Position numbers and translations under genes: made by a program. From Shewanella benthica (GTDB lineage Bacteria; Pseudomonadota; Gammaproteobacteria; Enterobacterales; Shewanellaceae), in assembly GCA_023284085.1 (NCBI GenBank), contig JAKVHY010000031.1, positions 16,045 to 80,044 on the forward strand: a stretch of DNA of 64,000 nt, written 5' to 3'. The notes under the pieces are model-generated. The model worked only from the letters and a program-made list of their open reading frames with translations, was not told where the DNA came from and did no database searches. Below, in pieces: positions 45,758 to 55,357 of this stretch (positions are counted from its first letter, which is position 1; each line of letters starts with the position of its first letter).

Positions 45758-48124
45758 TTAGAGCAGCCAAGCGTAACTGAGCTTCATAAAGTAGGTTTGC
45801 TCATCCTTCGTCAGAGAATCGATATTATCGTTTGACTGCATACCGTCTGAATACCCCAGATAAAACACACTCTGTGGGTTGAGCTTGTAACCGTAGAGGA
45901 TCTCGTTGCCCATGCTCTGTTCACTCTCTTTAGGTGTACTGTAGAGGTATAAACTTGGATCGCGTTGAATATCGGTATAGATACTCGAGATGCGAATGAA
46001 GTTGTTGATATTGAAATACCAGCTGAGGCGCACGTCCGTCAGGTTAGCGGTGAACAGCTCGCCATCATCCACATCTAAGCTGCGATACATATGAGATAGC
46101 TCCAGAGACACACTGTCTGTGATATTCCACTCTAGTCCTGGGTTGATAAACAGCTGAGTGCCTAGTCTGTCGTTACTATAATCTATGCTGTCGCCGTAAT
46201 CGGCATCCAGTTCAAGGCTAATCTGCCTAAAAGGGGTAAACTCGAAATAGAGCCAACCGACATTTTCGGTAAATATCTGCGTGTTACCCTCGATGGCCAG
46301 ACTCGAAGCATCATGGCGTCTGCCGACACGGTCACGATTGACAAAGCCAATGGCCGTGAAGCTTTGCATCGAGCCCTCAAACTCCATTCTTGCCTCTGTC
46401 TCCTCTTCGATTAGCTCACCAGCTTGATTGTGGCTGATATCCCAATCGCCACTGAGTTCGATACGGTTGAAGCTAGAATTAAGGGGATACCAGATATACC
46501 CTCCGCCCGCGACCAACTTAGTCACATCGACTCGGCTGATAAAACCTAAGTCGGCTCTGAAATCGTCACCAACCGATTCATATTGCGTGAAGGCAAACCA
46601 GTTGCGGCGTTTATGGACGTATTTGAGTCGATAAAAATCATCACTGATCTCATCATCTAGTTTGGTCCGCAACACGCGCTCGTTGATGCCACAATCACCC
46701 AGCTCACATGAACTGTCGGGAATGCAGGTATCTTCCGAGCAGAACTCCTTATACAGGTCATCGGGATATTCCGTGGTCGAGAATACGTATTGAGCGGTAA
46801 AGGTATCTTGTTGTGTTGGCTGGTATTTCACATCACCACTGGCGACATAGTTATGGTATTGCTCGCTTTGCTTGGCTGTGACGAGTGCGCCGATAGAAAG
46901 CTCACTGCCAAAGTCGGCTCGGTATCTTCCCGCAAGGTTATAGCTTTCCTCGTCGATACTGGCGATATCTGAGCTCAAGTTACCCGGCACCAGAAAATTA
47001 GTCTTAGTGTCGTTGGTGACCATCACGGCGAAGGTGTGGTTATCGACCTTGCTGGTGAGCTTGACGCCATAGTCGGGTGAGACAATATTTCGGGTATGCA
47101 GCAGCTGCAGTTGAGTATCGAAGTAGTCTTTGTTATCGAGAAAGAAGGCACGTTTCTCCGGATAGAAGAGGGCGAAGGTGCTGTTAATATCCAGTTGACC
47201 CGCATCGGCCTCGACCTGCGAAAAATCAGGGTTTATGGTGGCATTCAGTAAGGTATTTGGGGTGATCCCCCAGCGAATATCCAGTCCGGGCTCTATGTTG
47301 TTATCACTGCGCCAATCCTCTAACGGGTCTAAATCTCGCTGACTGTTTCTGCTCATTACCAGTGACGGTGTGAGCTGCAGATCTTGGCCTGACTCTATGC
47401 CGCTGAGGCCTGTCGCCGTGCCTAACTGGCAGAGTTGGCAATTATTGTTTCTGTCAATGGAGTGGGTCGACAGTCTATGGGTCTTATCTCTCGGGTAAAA
47501 ACGAATAAACTCGATGCCCCAAGTCTGCATGTCCAGCTTGCTGTCGAAATTAAACAGCCTTAAGGGCAACTCCATCTCTACCACGTAGCCGGCATCGGTT
47601 TTTCGGGCACTGCTGTGCCAGATCCCATCCCAGGCGTTACTCTCTTGACCGGTAAGCTCATTTTCTATGGAGTCCATCTGTACGCCATAGGGGTTAACGA
47701 AGAACTGATAAGCGAGTCGCTCATCATTGAAGGTGTCTAGTTTGATACCGACTAAATCGTCACCCCAAAGAGAGTCTCGGTCGGTGATATTGGCGCGGAC
47801 AAGGTTACCGCTGGCACTGGAGTCAGGGTCTTGTGCGACAAATGAGACAAATAAACTGGTTTGTGTGGCGAAGATTTTGACCTGAGTCGCCACGGGCGCT
47901 GCAATATTCTCCCCCGGGCTGGTTTCATATTTTAGCTCAGCATTTGCCGCCTGCTGCCACTGATGCTCATCGAGCCGTCCATCTATGGTGACGCCTTGTT
48001 CGAGCGTAGGAATATCGATATGAAACTGCTGGCTGGTCCCTGCTAAAACTGAAAACGTGCAGGCTAATAGAATAGTAGAGAGCAGGGGACGTATTAGAGC
48101 TTTAGATGTCGCTGTGAATACCAT
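45758..48124 (-). CDS. DUF5916-type outer-membrane protein with CBM9-like domain
   Basis: The 788-residue protein has a signal peptide (cleavage near VLAG), an N-terminal CBM9-like fold (about residues 35-240; DIPTLEQGVTIDGRLDEHQWQQA, ending with the conserved RFYPRDKTHRLS) and then a DUF5916-like beta-barrel (PDFSQVEADAGQLDINSTFALFYPEKRAFF). It ends in the aromatic LSYAWLL. Family members are outer membrane or surface proteins of poorly known role, often near carbohydrate or peptide use. No ribosome site is obvious before ATG 48124. It is a single gene. Confidence 0.85.
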   Translation of the reverse strand: MVFTATSKALIRPLLSTILLACTFSVLAGTSQQFHIDIPTLEQGVTIDGRLDEHQWQQAANAELKYETSPGENIAAPVATQVKIFATQTSLFVSFVAQDPDSSASGNLVRANITDRDSLWGDDLVGIKLDTFNDERLAYQFFVNPYGVQMDSIENELTGQESNAWDGIWHSSARKTDAGYVVEMELPLRLFNFDSKLDMQTWGIEFIRFYPRDKTHRLSTHSIDRNNNCQLCQLGTATGLSGIESGQDLQLTPSLVMSRNSQRDLDPLEDWRSDNNIEPGLDIRWGITPNTLLNATINPDFSQVEADAGQLDINSTFALFYPEKRAFFLDNKDYFDTQLQLLHTRNIVSPDYGVKLTSKVDNHTFAVMVTNDTKTNFLVPGNLSSDIASIDEESYNLAGRYRADFGSELSIGALVTAKQSEQYHNYVASGDVKYQPTQQDTFTAQYVFSTTEYPDDLYKEFCSEDTCIPDSSCELGDCGINERVLRTKLDDEISDDFYRLKYVHKRRNWFAFTQYESVGDDFRADLGFISRVDVTKLVAGGGYIWYPLNSSFNRIELSGDWDISHNQAGELIEEETEARMEFEGSMQSFTAIGFVNRDRVGRRHDASSLAIEGNTQIFTENVGWLYFEFTPFRQISLELDADYGDSIDYSNDRLGTQLFINPGLEWNITDSVSLELSHMYRSLDVDDGELFTANLTDVRLSWYFNINNFIRISSIYTDIQRDPSLYLYSTPKESEQSMGNEILYGYKLNPQSVFYLGYSDGMQSNDNIDSLTKDEQTYFMKLSYAWLL

Positions 48125-48294
48125 TATGTTACTGCTAATGAGGTTATGTTGTTGTTATGTGGCGGATTGTGACAGGTGAAGGCATTTATGCGAAGCGTTA
48201 GTCGAGAGGAATATGTTACAAAAATTGTCTGCCTTCGAAACAAGGTAGGTAAGGATTTCTCTCTGCCTAAAGCTGATTTTGTTAGTGTGGTAAT

Positions 48295-49587
48295 CTATTT
48301 TTGTTGTTCATCGTTTATCAAGTCAATTTTAGCTAGATAACTATTTGACTCTACACTGGTTTCAAAAAACCAAGCTTGTTGCTGACAGATCTGGCGAACT
48401 AGCTTCAACCCAAGGCCGAAGCTATCAAGGCTTTTGTCGTCAGCAGTTATGCCATTCAGCAAAATACCTGTGTTTTGAATGGTGAGTTGTTGATCGGTAA
48501 GAGTAATAGATATTAGGCCTTCATCTATGTGTTGCATTGCGTTGCGGATCAGGTTTGCCATTAGAATACGGATCAATGTTTCTGCTTGGCATACCATGAT
48601 TTCGTCCAACTTTATCTTTAACTCGACAGCTTTACCTTTTAGTAGATAGCTGTGCTCTTCAATGAGTTGTTGTATTAGCAGATCTAAACGGAATTGTAGC
48701 GACTTTGGTTGTGACATCTCTTCACGGGTCAGCCAGAGTAGAGTCTCTGTCAGATGATGCATGGTTTTACCTGCCCGTATTATACGTTGCAGCGGAGGGC
48801 GGCAACTCTCAGGCGCGTCACTCCACAATTGCTGCAGTAGCTCTGCATTGCTTTTGACTATAGCTATCGGGGTTCTTAATTCGTGACTGGCGTACTGCAA
48901 AAATTGCGTCTCGCGTTGGGCAGTGTCATCCACTTCACGAAGGCTATTGATAATTTGCTGGGCCAGCTGATCGAGTTCTCGATAGTGAAAGGAGGGGACA
49001 GGTTTTTTCAGATCATCACTACTCAAATGCTTTGACCATGCATTAAGCCGATATAAAGGTTTTGCCAGATAACGAAAAATGACGATTATGAGTAAAACGA
49101 GTACTAAGGTGACAATTAAGGAAACAGTCCAAATCTGTTTCAGTTGTGAGTCGGCGAGATCCCAATAACTTGATGTATCGGACTCTGCATATTTCTGAAC
49201 CAGGTAATAGTGACTCTTATCAAGATAGCTGGCTGCGTAGACAAAAAAGTCCGTTTTATTGGCTTTATCTTCAGGTGTTATGCCCGGAGCGTAATAATGC
49301 TTTCCTACTGCAAGTTCGGATTGAGGATATTGCTGGCGGATACTCGTCGGCAGGCTTTTGTATTCATAAAATAAGTGTGCATCAATGATCTGTAAACCTG
49401 GCTCGATAGCTTCAAAGCCCTGATCATTGATCAATTCCTGAGCCTTGAGCATATTGATACTAAATGAGGTATCGAGTGCCCTAAAATAATTCTCCCTTGC
49501 CCAAAGGGTATAGCTGAGAACAAGTAGCATCAAAATGAAGCAAGTTCCCCAGAGCATTAAGGCCGATAAACTGTTGCGCAGTTTCAT
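48295..49587 (-). CDS. Sensor histidine kinase (two-component)
   Basis: A 430-residue inner-membrane kinase with two membrane helices (about residues 8-28 and 152-172), a periplasmic sensor domain between them, a HAMP-like linker, and HisKA (H in YASHELRTPIAIVKSNAELL). The ATPase domain shows the N-box (LMANLIRNAMQH) and the G2-box (SFGLGLKLVRQICQQQ), while the G1 box is weak (QNTG). It overlaps its regulator gene by 4 bases. Together with it and the divergent RND genes it forms an apparent regulon. Confidence 0.92.
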   Translation of the reverse strand: MKLRNSLSALMLWGTCFILMLLVLSYTLWARENYFRALDTSFSINMLKAQELINDQGFEAIEPGLQIIDAHLFYEYKSLPTSIRQQYPQSELAVGKHYYAPGITPEDKANKTDFFVYAASYLDKSHYYLVQKYAESDTSSYWDLADSQLKQIWTVSLIVTLVLVLLIIVIFRYLAKPLYRLNAWSKHLSSDDLKKPVPSFHYRELDQLAQQIINSLREVDDTAQRETQFLQYASHELRTPIAIVKSNAELLQQLWSDAPESCRPPLQRIIRAGKTMHHLTETLLWLTREEMSQPKSLQFRLDLLIQQLIEEHSYLLKGKAVELKIKLDEIMVCQAETLIRILMANLIRNAMQHIDEGLISITLTDQQLTIQNTGILLNGITADDKSLDSFGLGLKLVRQICQQQAWFFETSVESNSYLAKIDLINDEQQK

Positions 49588-50264
49588 GATTTTACACCTG
49601 AGCGAAGGGCCCAGCCTTTGCCTGATACTGTGTGGAGCAGATGAGCGCGTTCAGCTTGAGCTAAGGCCCGGCGTAAATAGTAGAGATGTGCTTTGAGTAC
49701 ATTACTGCTCGGAGGCTCATCCCCCCATAATGCGTTCTCCAATGATGCTCGACTGACAACATCAGGGCTGGCGCGCATCAAGGTTTCTAGCAAGGTATAA
49801 CAAGCAGGTGTAAGCTCTAACTCCTGACCTTCGCAGGATACTTTTTGCATATCGCAGTCCATAATCAAGTCAGCTATGCAAAGGCGCTTAACCAGGCTGC
49901 TACGTCGTCCGGATAGCGCATTTATTCGCGCAATAAGTTCTCTATTATCGAAAGGCTTAGCGAGGTAATCGTCACCGCCGGAATCAAAGCCCTCTAGCTT
50001 GTCATCAATACTTCCCCGAGCCGTCAGGAAAAGCACCGGGATATCTAAGCCGTCGGCTCTGAGCTGTCTACACAGTGAAAAACCGTCGAGTTTTGGCAGT
50101 CCCACATCTATGACTAAGACATCGTAGTTATTTTTATGTGCCAAAGATAAGCCTGCAATGCCGTTACTAGCATGATCGGCTAACATCTTAGCTAATTCCA
50201 TTAACTGCAGTAATGTTTCAGCGAGATCTCGCTCATCTTCGATTAGCAAAACACGGATCATCAT
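49584..50264 (-). CDS. OmpR/PhoB-family response regulator
   Basis: The 226-residue regulator has a receiver domain (VLLIEDERDLAETL, phospho-acceptor D in VIDVGLPKLDGFSL, and LAKPFDNRELIARI) and a C-terminal winged helix (LTPACYTLLETLMRASPDVVSR, HLYYLRRALAQAERAHLLHTVSGKGWAL). Two adjacent ATGs (50264 and 50261) are possible; GGAG lies four or seven bases upstream. It is co-transcribed with the kinase and divergent from the RND operon. Two 11-bp-phased direct repeats in the 274-base gap are candidate binding sites. Confidence 0.93.
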   Translation of the reverse strand: MMIRVLLIEDERDLAETLLQLMELAKMLADHASNGIAGLSLAHKNNYDVLVIDVGLPKLDGFSLCRQLRADGLDIPVLFLTARGSIDDKLEGFDSGGDDYLAKPFDNRELIARINALSGRRSSLVKRLCIADLIMDCDMQKVSCEGQELELTPACYTLLETLMRASPDVVSRASLENALWGDEPPSSNVLKAHLYYLRRALAQAERAHLLHTVSGKGWALRSGVKS

Positions 50265-50335
50265 CTTTCTCCAAAGACATCACTTTGGCGCAAACTGAAG
50301 GCCAAGACACTGAATATTACAGCTTAGGCCTATGA

Positions 50336-50353
50336 GGGTAAATGTTGAGTAAA
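50336..50353 (-). promoter_or_regulatory. Phased direct-repeat box facing the two-component genes
   Basis: On the minus strand TTTACTC-N4-TTTACCC (11-bp period; plus strand GGGTAAA and GAGTAAA). It is 72 bases upstream of the regulator start. OmpR-family regulators bind such 11-bp-spaced direct repeats. Confidence 0.5.
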
Positions 50354-50395
50354 ACTGGGCTAGATATTATATAGAGTTTGTCAAAGCCGTACAGT

Positions 50396-50413
50396 TTTAC
50401 CCTGTGTTTACCC
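50396..50413 (+). promoter_or_regulatory. Phased direct-repeat box facing the RND efflux operon
   Basis: TTTACCC-TGTG-TTTACCC with an exact 11-bp period, about 126 bases upstream of the membrane-fusion gene start. It is the same element as at 50336-50353 in opposite orientation. Confidence 0.55.
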
Positions 50414-50538
50414 CGCTTACATTAGTGTGTTTCTCACTCATTAGGAATGACGTTTGCTCGCTTACCTGTTTATTGCGAGTTTGCTGCGGCTTATCGCTGT
50501 AAATCATGTCATTTATCGATAATTGTGGAGAGAATAAA

Positions 50539-51675
50539 ATGGCAGTTGTGTTCGATAAGTTTAAGTTGATAGGGCTCTACTTGAGTCTTTCTATGCTAGT
50601 CACTGCTTGTGGTGAAGGGGTTAGTGATGAATTTCCGCAATATAGCAATACCGCCAATATAGCCACCATAGCCGTTCAAATGAGCCAAGTGACGCTTTAT
50701 GACGAACTTCAAGGGCGGGTTCGCCCTCTTCGCACCGCCGAGATCCGTCCGCAGGTTAGTGGCATCATAATCGAAAGGTTATTTCGTCAAGGCGATACAC
50801 TCAGGCAAGGCGATGGTTTGTTTCAAATCGATAAACATGCTTTCGACATCGATATTGATATCAAACAGGCATCATTACGCCAATCACAGGCGAAGTTAGC
50901 GTTATTGCAGAGCCAGCTAGATAGGCTCAGGGAGCTAGATAGTACGAATGCCGTGAGTAAGCAAGCTTTTGAAGAAGCAAGTTTTAATCAGCAAATCGCT
51001 AAAGCCACAGTACAACAAAATCATGCCCAGCTAGCACACAGTCAATTACAACTGGCATATGCACGTATAACTGCGCCTATTAGCGGGATCATAGGTGAAG
51101 CACTCGTGACAGAAGGGGCGCTAGTGACGAATAACGAAGCTAAGCCTTTGGCGGTGATCCAGCAAATAGATAAGGTTTACGTCGATGTACGGCAGCCGGC
51201 CTCTAAGCTAAGTCAGCTGCGTAATCTTTTGGAAAGCAAGCAAGGAAAAGCAAGCAAGAGGTATACGGTTACTGTGCAGTTTTCTCAAGACCGAACCGAA
51301 GATCTCAAGGGGCAGATTTTGTTTTCCGGGATCAGCGTCGACGAAAATACCGGTGACTTAATAGTGCGTATTCTCGTCGATAATCCCCAGCAAACCTTAT
51401 TACCCGGAATGTACGTTCGTACACTCATCCCACGTCATAGATTACACGCGATTCGGATTCCCGAGCAGGCTGTGCAGCGCTCTAGCAGCGGAGCGCCTTA
51501 TGTGTTTGTCGCTGTAGATGATGAATTTGAGCAACGAACGCTGAAGATTGATGGAATTCAGGATGGGGATTACATAGTGTCACAGGGATTGAAAGATGGC
51601 GACCTTGTGATTGTATCGGGTCAGGAAAACCTTCAACAAGGCGCTCAGTTAAACATCACAACTTGGCTGAAATAG
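50539..51675 (+). CDS. RND efflux periplasmic adaptor (membrane fusion) lipoprotein
   Basis: The 378-residue adaptor has a lipoprotein signal with lipobox VTAC (cysteine about residue 24), a lipoyl/barrel-sandwich segment (LQGRVRPLRTAEIRPQVSGIIIERLFRQGDTLRQGDGL), a coiled-coil hairpin (about residues 100-160), the return lipoyl strand (YARITAPISGIIGEALVTEGALV) and a beta-barrel. It joins the inner-membrane pump to an outer-membrane channel not encoded here. ATG 50539 has GGAG eight bases upstream; the longer frame (50506) is less likely. It is 33 bases upstream of the pump gene. Confidence 0.93.
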   Translation: MAVVFDKFKLIGLYLSLSMLVTACGEGVSDEFPQYSNTANIATIAVQMSQVTLYDELQGRVRPLRTAEIRPQVSGIIIERLFRQGDTLRQGDGLFQIDKHAFDIDIDIKQASLRQSQAKLALLQSQLDRLRELDSTNAVSKQAFEEASFNQQIAKATVQQNHAQLAHSQLQLAYARITAPISGIIGEALVTEGALVTNNEAKPLAVIQQIDKVYVDVRQPASKLSQLRNLLESKQGKASKRYTVTVQFSQDRTEDLKGQILFSGISVDENTGDLIVRILVDNPQQTLLPGMYVRTLIPRHRLHAIRIPEQAVQRSSSGAPYVFVAVDDEFEQRTLKIDGIQDGDYIVSQGLKDGDLVIVSGQENLQQGAQLNITTWLK

Positions 51676-51708
51676 TAGGTTTTCGGGCTGAATTAAAGGA
51701 AATTTATC

Positions 51709-54700
51709 GTGTCACATTTTTTTATCTCTAGACCCATTTTTGCCTGGGTGATTGCTATCTTGATCTCTATAGCAGGCGTGATCGCTATTCCGACACTGCC
51801 TGTTGAAAGGTTTCCAAGTGTCGCGCCGCCGAGTATTGGTTTGTATTTGTCTTATCCGGGAGCCAGCCCGCAAACCATTAACGACAGCGTTGTTTCACTT
51901 ATCGAGAGGGAGATCTCTGGAGTCAAAGGCCTGCTCTATTTTAGATCATCATCGGACGCCAGCGGCAGTGCCTCTATTACGGTGACATTTGAAAATGGCA
52001 CCGACCCTGAAATGGCACAGGTTGAGATCCAAAACAAGATTAGAGCGATTGAACCTAGGTTACCGTTAGCCGTGCGTCAAACGGGTATCACAGTGGAAAC
52101 CACATCTTCTAATAACCTGATGTATTTAGGTCTCATCTCCCCTAATGGCCAACATTCAGAACAGGAACTTGGCGATTATATGGTGCGTAATATCATTGAA
52201 GAGATTAAGCGAGTTCCTGGGGTTGGGCGAGTGCAGATGTATGGCGCTGAATTTGCGATGCGGATCTGGGTCGATCCCCTTGCATTGACGGCTTATAACT
52301 TAACTATGGAAGATGTGACACGGGCCATTTCACAGCAAAATATTCAGATATCTCCGGGTAAAGTGGGCGACTCCCCCACAATTAAAGGTCAAAAGACGGT
52401 ATTTCCGCTTACGGCGCAAGGCCAGTTAGAGACCCCGGCTGAATTTGAACAGATTGTGCTAAGTTCCAACACTCAAGGTGGCTCAGTGCTGTTGGGTGAT
52501 GTGGCTAAGGTAGAACTTGGTGCCCAAAGCTACCTATTTAGGAACCGCGAGAATGGTCAAGAGTCGACCTCTGCAGCGATTCAGCTCTCGCCAGGTGCTA
52601 ATGCAATCACAACATCAGCGGGGATCAGAGCGCGTATGGCTGAGTTGCAGCAAGCTATGCCGAGTAATATGGATTACTCCATCACATCCGATGCGGCTAT
52701 TTTTGCAAAAATTTCCATCAAAAAAGTAATAGTCACCCTGCTTGAGGCTATGGTGTTAGTGTTTTTAGTTATGTATCTTTTTCTGCAAAAGATCCGTTAT
52801 ACCTTGATCCCGGCTATCGTTGCACCTATTGCACTGCTTGGAACGTTTGCCGTGATGTCGGTCATGGGTTTTTCTATCAACGTATTTACTATGTTCGGCA
52901 TGGTATTGGCCATAGGTATTATTGTTGACGATGCCATCGTTGTGGTGGAAAGCGTTGAACGCGTTATGGCCGAAACAGGCCTGCCACCTAAGGCGGCAAC
53001 AGAGCAAGCTATGACCGGGATCTATGGCGCCGTTATCGGTATTACAGCTGTGTTATCCGCGGTATTTATCCCTATGTCGCTCGCGACGGGTTCAGTGGGG
53101 ACGATATACCAGCAATTTTCTTTGTCGATGGCTGTTTCTATCCTGTTTTCAGCATTCCTGGCGTTAACCTTAACTCCGGCCCTCTGCGCGACTCTACTTA
53201 AGCCTATTACTGCAAGCGATCGCCAACGTTCGGGTTTCTTTGGCGGATTTAACCGATATTTTTCTCGCTTTACTGAGCTGGTTACCAATGGGATAGCTTA
53301 TTTGGTGCGGCGTACCGGTCCTATGATGGTCCTGTATCTTGGTTTAGTGGTTGTGTGCGTCTATACGTTTACTTTGGTCCCGACTACGTTTTTACCAGAA
53401 GAAGATCAAGGCTACTTTATGACGTCAATTCAACTGCCTAGTGATGCAACAGTCGAACGTACAATGGATGTGGTCACCAGAATGGAGGAGTTTACGCTTG
53501 CAAGAGAGGCGGTCGAAGCCAGCGTGAGCATTTTAGGCTTCAGTTTTAGTGGTACAGGCTCAGGCTCTGCGTTTGGGATCACGACTTTGAAAGATTGGGG
53601 GGAGCGAAATGGAAGTTCAACGCAACAAGAGATACAGGCGTTGAGTGAATATTTAAGTGACTTGACGGAGGGGCAAGTATTTAGCGTATTGCCCGCTGCA
53701 ATCGATGGATTAGGTAACTCTGCCAATATCTCTTTTCAATTACAAGATCGCACCAACTTGGGTTATAAGCACTTTCAGAAAACACAAACTGAATTTCTTA
53801 ATCAAGCCTATGCCAGTGACAAATTGGCATCGGTGTATTTTGAAGCTTTACCCGAAACCAACGGTATACATCTAAATATAGACAGAGCTAAAGCACGAGC
53901 TCTGGGGGTGTCGTTTAATGCCATAAGCGAAACGATATCTACCGCAATGGGCTCAAATTATGTCAATGATTTTCCTAATAATGGTCGCTTGCAACAGGTT
54001 ATTGTTCAGGTTCAGGCTGAGTCAAGGATGCAGCTGGAAGATATATTGCAGCTGACAATCCGCAATGAACAAGGTGGCACGGTTTATCTTGCTGAATTTG
54101 TCACGCCTGTATGGGGCAAGACGCCACTGCAGATGACGCGTTTTAACGGTGTGTTAGCGGTGGCCGTATCGGCAACACCCGCAACAGGCTACTCTTCCGG
54201 GGAAGCGATGCAGGAGATAGAGCGTATTGTAAAGGCATTACCCGTTGCAACTGGGATCGAATGGACTGGGTTATCACTGCAGGAGAGGCAGGCTGAATCT
54301 CAAATTTCCTCCTTGTTACTTTTCTCTATGCTGGTAATTTTTCTTGTTTTATCTGCTTTATATGAAAGTTGGTCGATACCATTAGCCGTGATCTTAGTGA
54401 TCCCTCTAGGGATTATCGGCGCGGTGGCATTTGTTATGCTCAATGGGATGGCTAATGATGTCTTCTTCAAAGTGGGATTAGTGACCATCATAGGCTTGTC
54501 AGCTAAGAACGCGATTCTAATCGTGGAGTTTGCTAAACAGGCCAGGGCTGATGGAAGCACGTTAATTGACTCTGTGGTTTCGGCGACTAAGCTGCGCCTA
54601 AGGCCCATTTTGATGACCTCTTTGGCCTTTAGTTGCGGCATTATTCCACTTTATATGGCCAGTGGTCCAAGTTCAGAGGTGCAGAACTCAATTGGCACAG

Positions 54701-54810
54701 GGGTACTCGGCGGAATGTTTAGCGGCACAGTATTAGCTGTTGCATTTGTGCCGGTATTCTTTGTCTTTGTCAGTCAGCTTATCGAGCGATTACGCCAATA
54801 CAAGTCATAG
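51709..54810 (+). CDS. RND-family multidrug efflux transporter (HAE1 type)
   Basis: The 1033-residue inner-membrane pump belongs to the AcrB/HAE1 group. It starts with SHFFISRPIFAWVIAILISIAGV, has the proton-relay region (MFGMVLAIGIIVDDAIVVVESVERVM, with the two aspartates in TM4) and the second half repeats the fold (FFKVGLVTIIGLSAKNAILIVEFAKQARADG). The initiation codon is GTG 51709, preceded by AAAGGAAA. It is the second gene of the operon with the adaptor and has no outer-membrane channel gene beside it. The substrate is unknown. Confidence 0.96.
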   Translation: MSHFFISRPIFAWVIAILISIAGVIAIPTLPVERFPSVAPPSIGLYLSYPGASPQTINDSVVSLIEREISGVKGLLYFRSSSDASGSASITVTFENGTDPEMAQVEIQNKIRAIEPRLPLAVRQTGITVETTSSNNLMYLGLISPNGQHSEQELGDYMVRNIIEEIKRVPGVGRVQMYGAEFAMRIWVDPLALTAYNLTMEDVTRAISQQNIQISPGKVGDSPTIKGQKTVFPLTAQGQLETPAEFEQIVLSSNTQGGSVLLGDVAKVELGAQSYLFRNRENGQESTSAAIQLSPGANAITTSAGIRARMAELQQAMPSNMDYSITSDAAIFAKISIKKVIVTLLEAMVLVFLVMYLFLQKIRYTLIPAIVAPIALLGTFAVMSVMGFSINVFTMFGMVLAIGIIVDDAIVVVESVERVMAETGLPPKAATEQAMTGIYGAVIGITAVLSAVFIPMSLATGSVGTIYQQFSLSMAVSILFSAFLALTLTPALCATLLKPITASDRQRSGFFGGFNRYFSRFTELVTNGIAYLVRRTGPMMVLYLGLVVVCVYTFTLVPTTFLPEEDQGYFMTSIQLPSDATVERTMDVVTRMEEFTLAREAVEASVSILGFSFSGTGSGSAFGITTLKDWGERNGSSTQQEIQALSEYLSDLTEGQVFSVLPAAIDGLGNSANISFQLQDRTNLGYKHFQKTQTEFLNQAYASDKLASVYFEALPETNGIHLNIDRAKARALGVSFNAISETISTAMGSNYVNDFPNNGRLQQVIVQVQAESRMQLEDILQLTIRNEQGGTVYLAEFVTPVWGKTPLQMTRFNGVLAVAVSATPATGYSSGEAMQEIERIVKALPVATGIEWTGLSLQERQAESQISSLLLFSMLVIFLVLSALYESWSIPLAVILVIPLGIIGAVAFVMLNGMANDVFFKVGLVTIIGLSAKNAILIVEFAKQARADGSTLIDSVVSATKLRLRPILMTSLAFSCGIIPLYMASGPSSEVQNSIGTGVLGGMFSGTVLAVAFVPVFFVFVSQLIERLRQYKS

Positions 54811-54970
54811 AGAGTGCATTCACAGCCTCTTGGTTTTGGGGGCATCTTAAGCGAAAGCATGTATGTGCAGCGCTTGAGATGCCGAGCTCGAAATGAGGAG
54901 GGTGATAAATGTGTTGGTTAATGCAAATATTTCAGATTAATGCCCATACCTTAGGCTCTGTTTGTCTCTA

Positions 54971-55236
54971 ATACCATTCCGCTTAAGTATCTGATCATTC
55001 AGCGGGAGTTCAAAGCGCTGTAGGCAAGGCGGATGTTTGAAGCTAATAGTTATTCTATATCGAGAACATTCAACGTAGCATAAAGGGCTTTGAAACCCGC
55101 ACTGTGTGAGGCTCTCAGTGTTTCCACTTCTGCGTTACATTGACTTAAAAGGGAATAACCATTTCCTCATCAATGTGCCTTGAATTGAAAACTCTGAGAG
55201 TCTCTGAACTGACCAGATACTTATATGGAATGGTAT
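54971..55236. repeat. MITE-like element with terminal inverted repeats
   Basis: A 266-bp element with ends ATACCATTCC-GCT-TAAGTAT and, as the reverse complement of its right end, ATACCATTCC-ATA-TAAGTAT, matching for about 27 bases with a few mismatches. It has no coding frame. It lies in the 547-base gap between the RND pump and the OsmC-YcaO gene and explains most of that gap. The flanks (TA on both sides) may reflect a TA target duplication. Confidence 0.7.
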
Positions 55237-55357
55237 AAATGCCTTTATTTAAGCCGTTTTCGCAATTAACCCAAGACTATTGCGCTAAAAACACCGATAA
55301 TTCTCATCAATTAAGACAAGCTCGCCGATTGACAGCGCACGTATCTGGACATATTTA

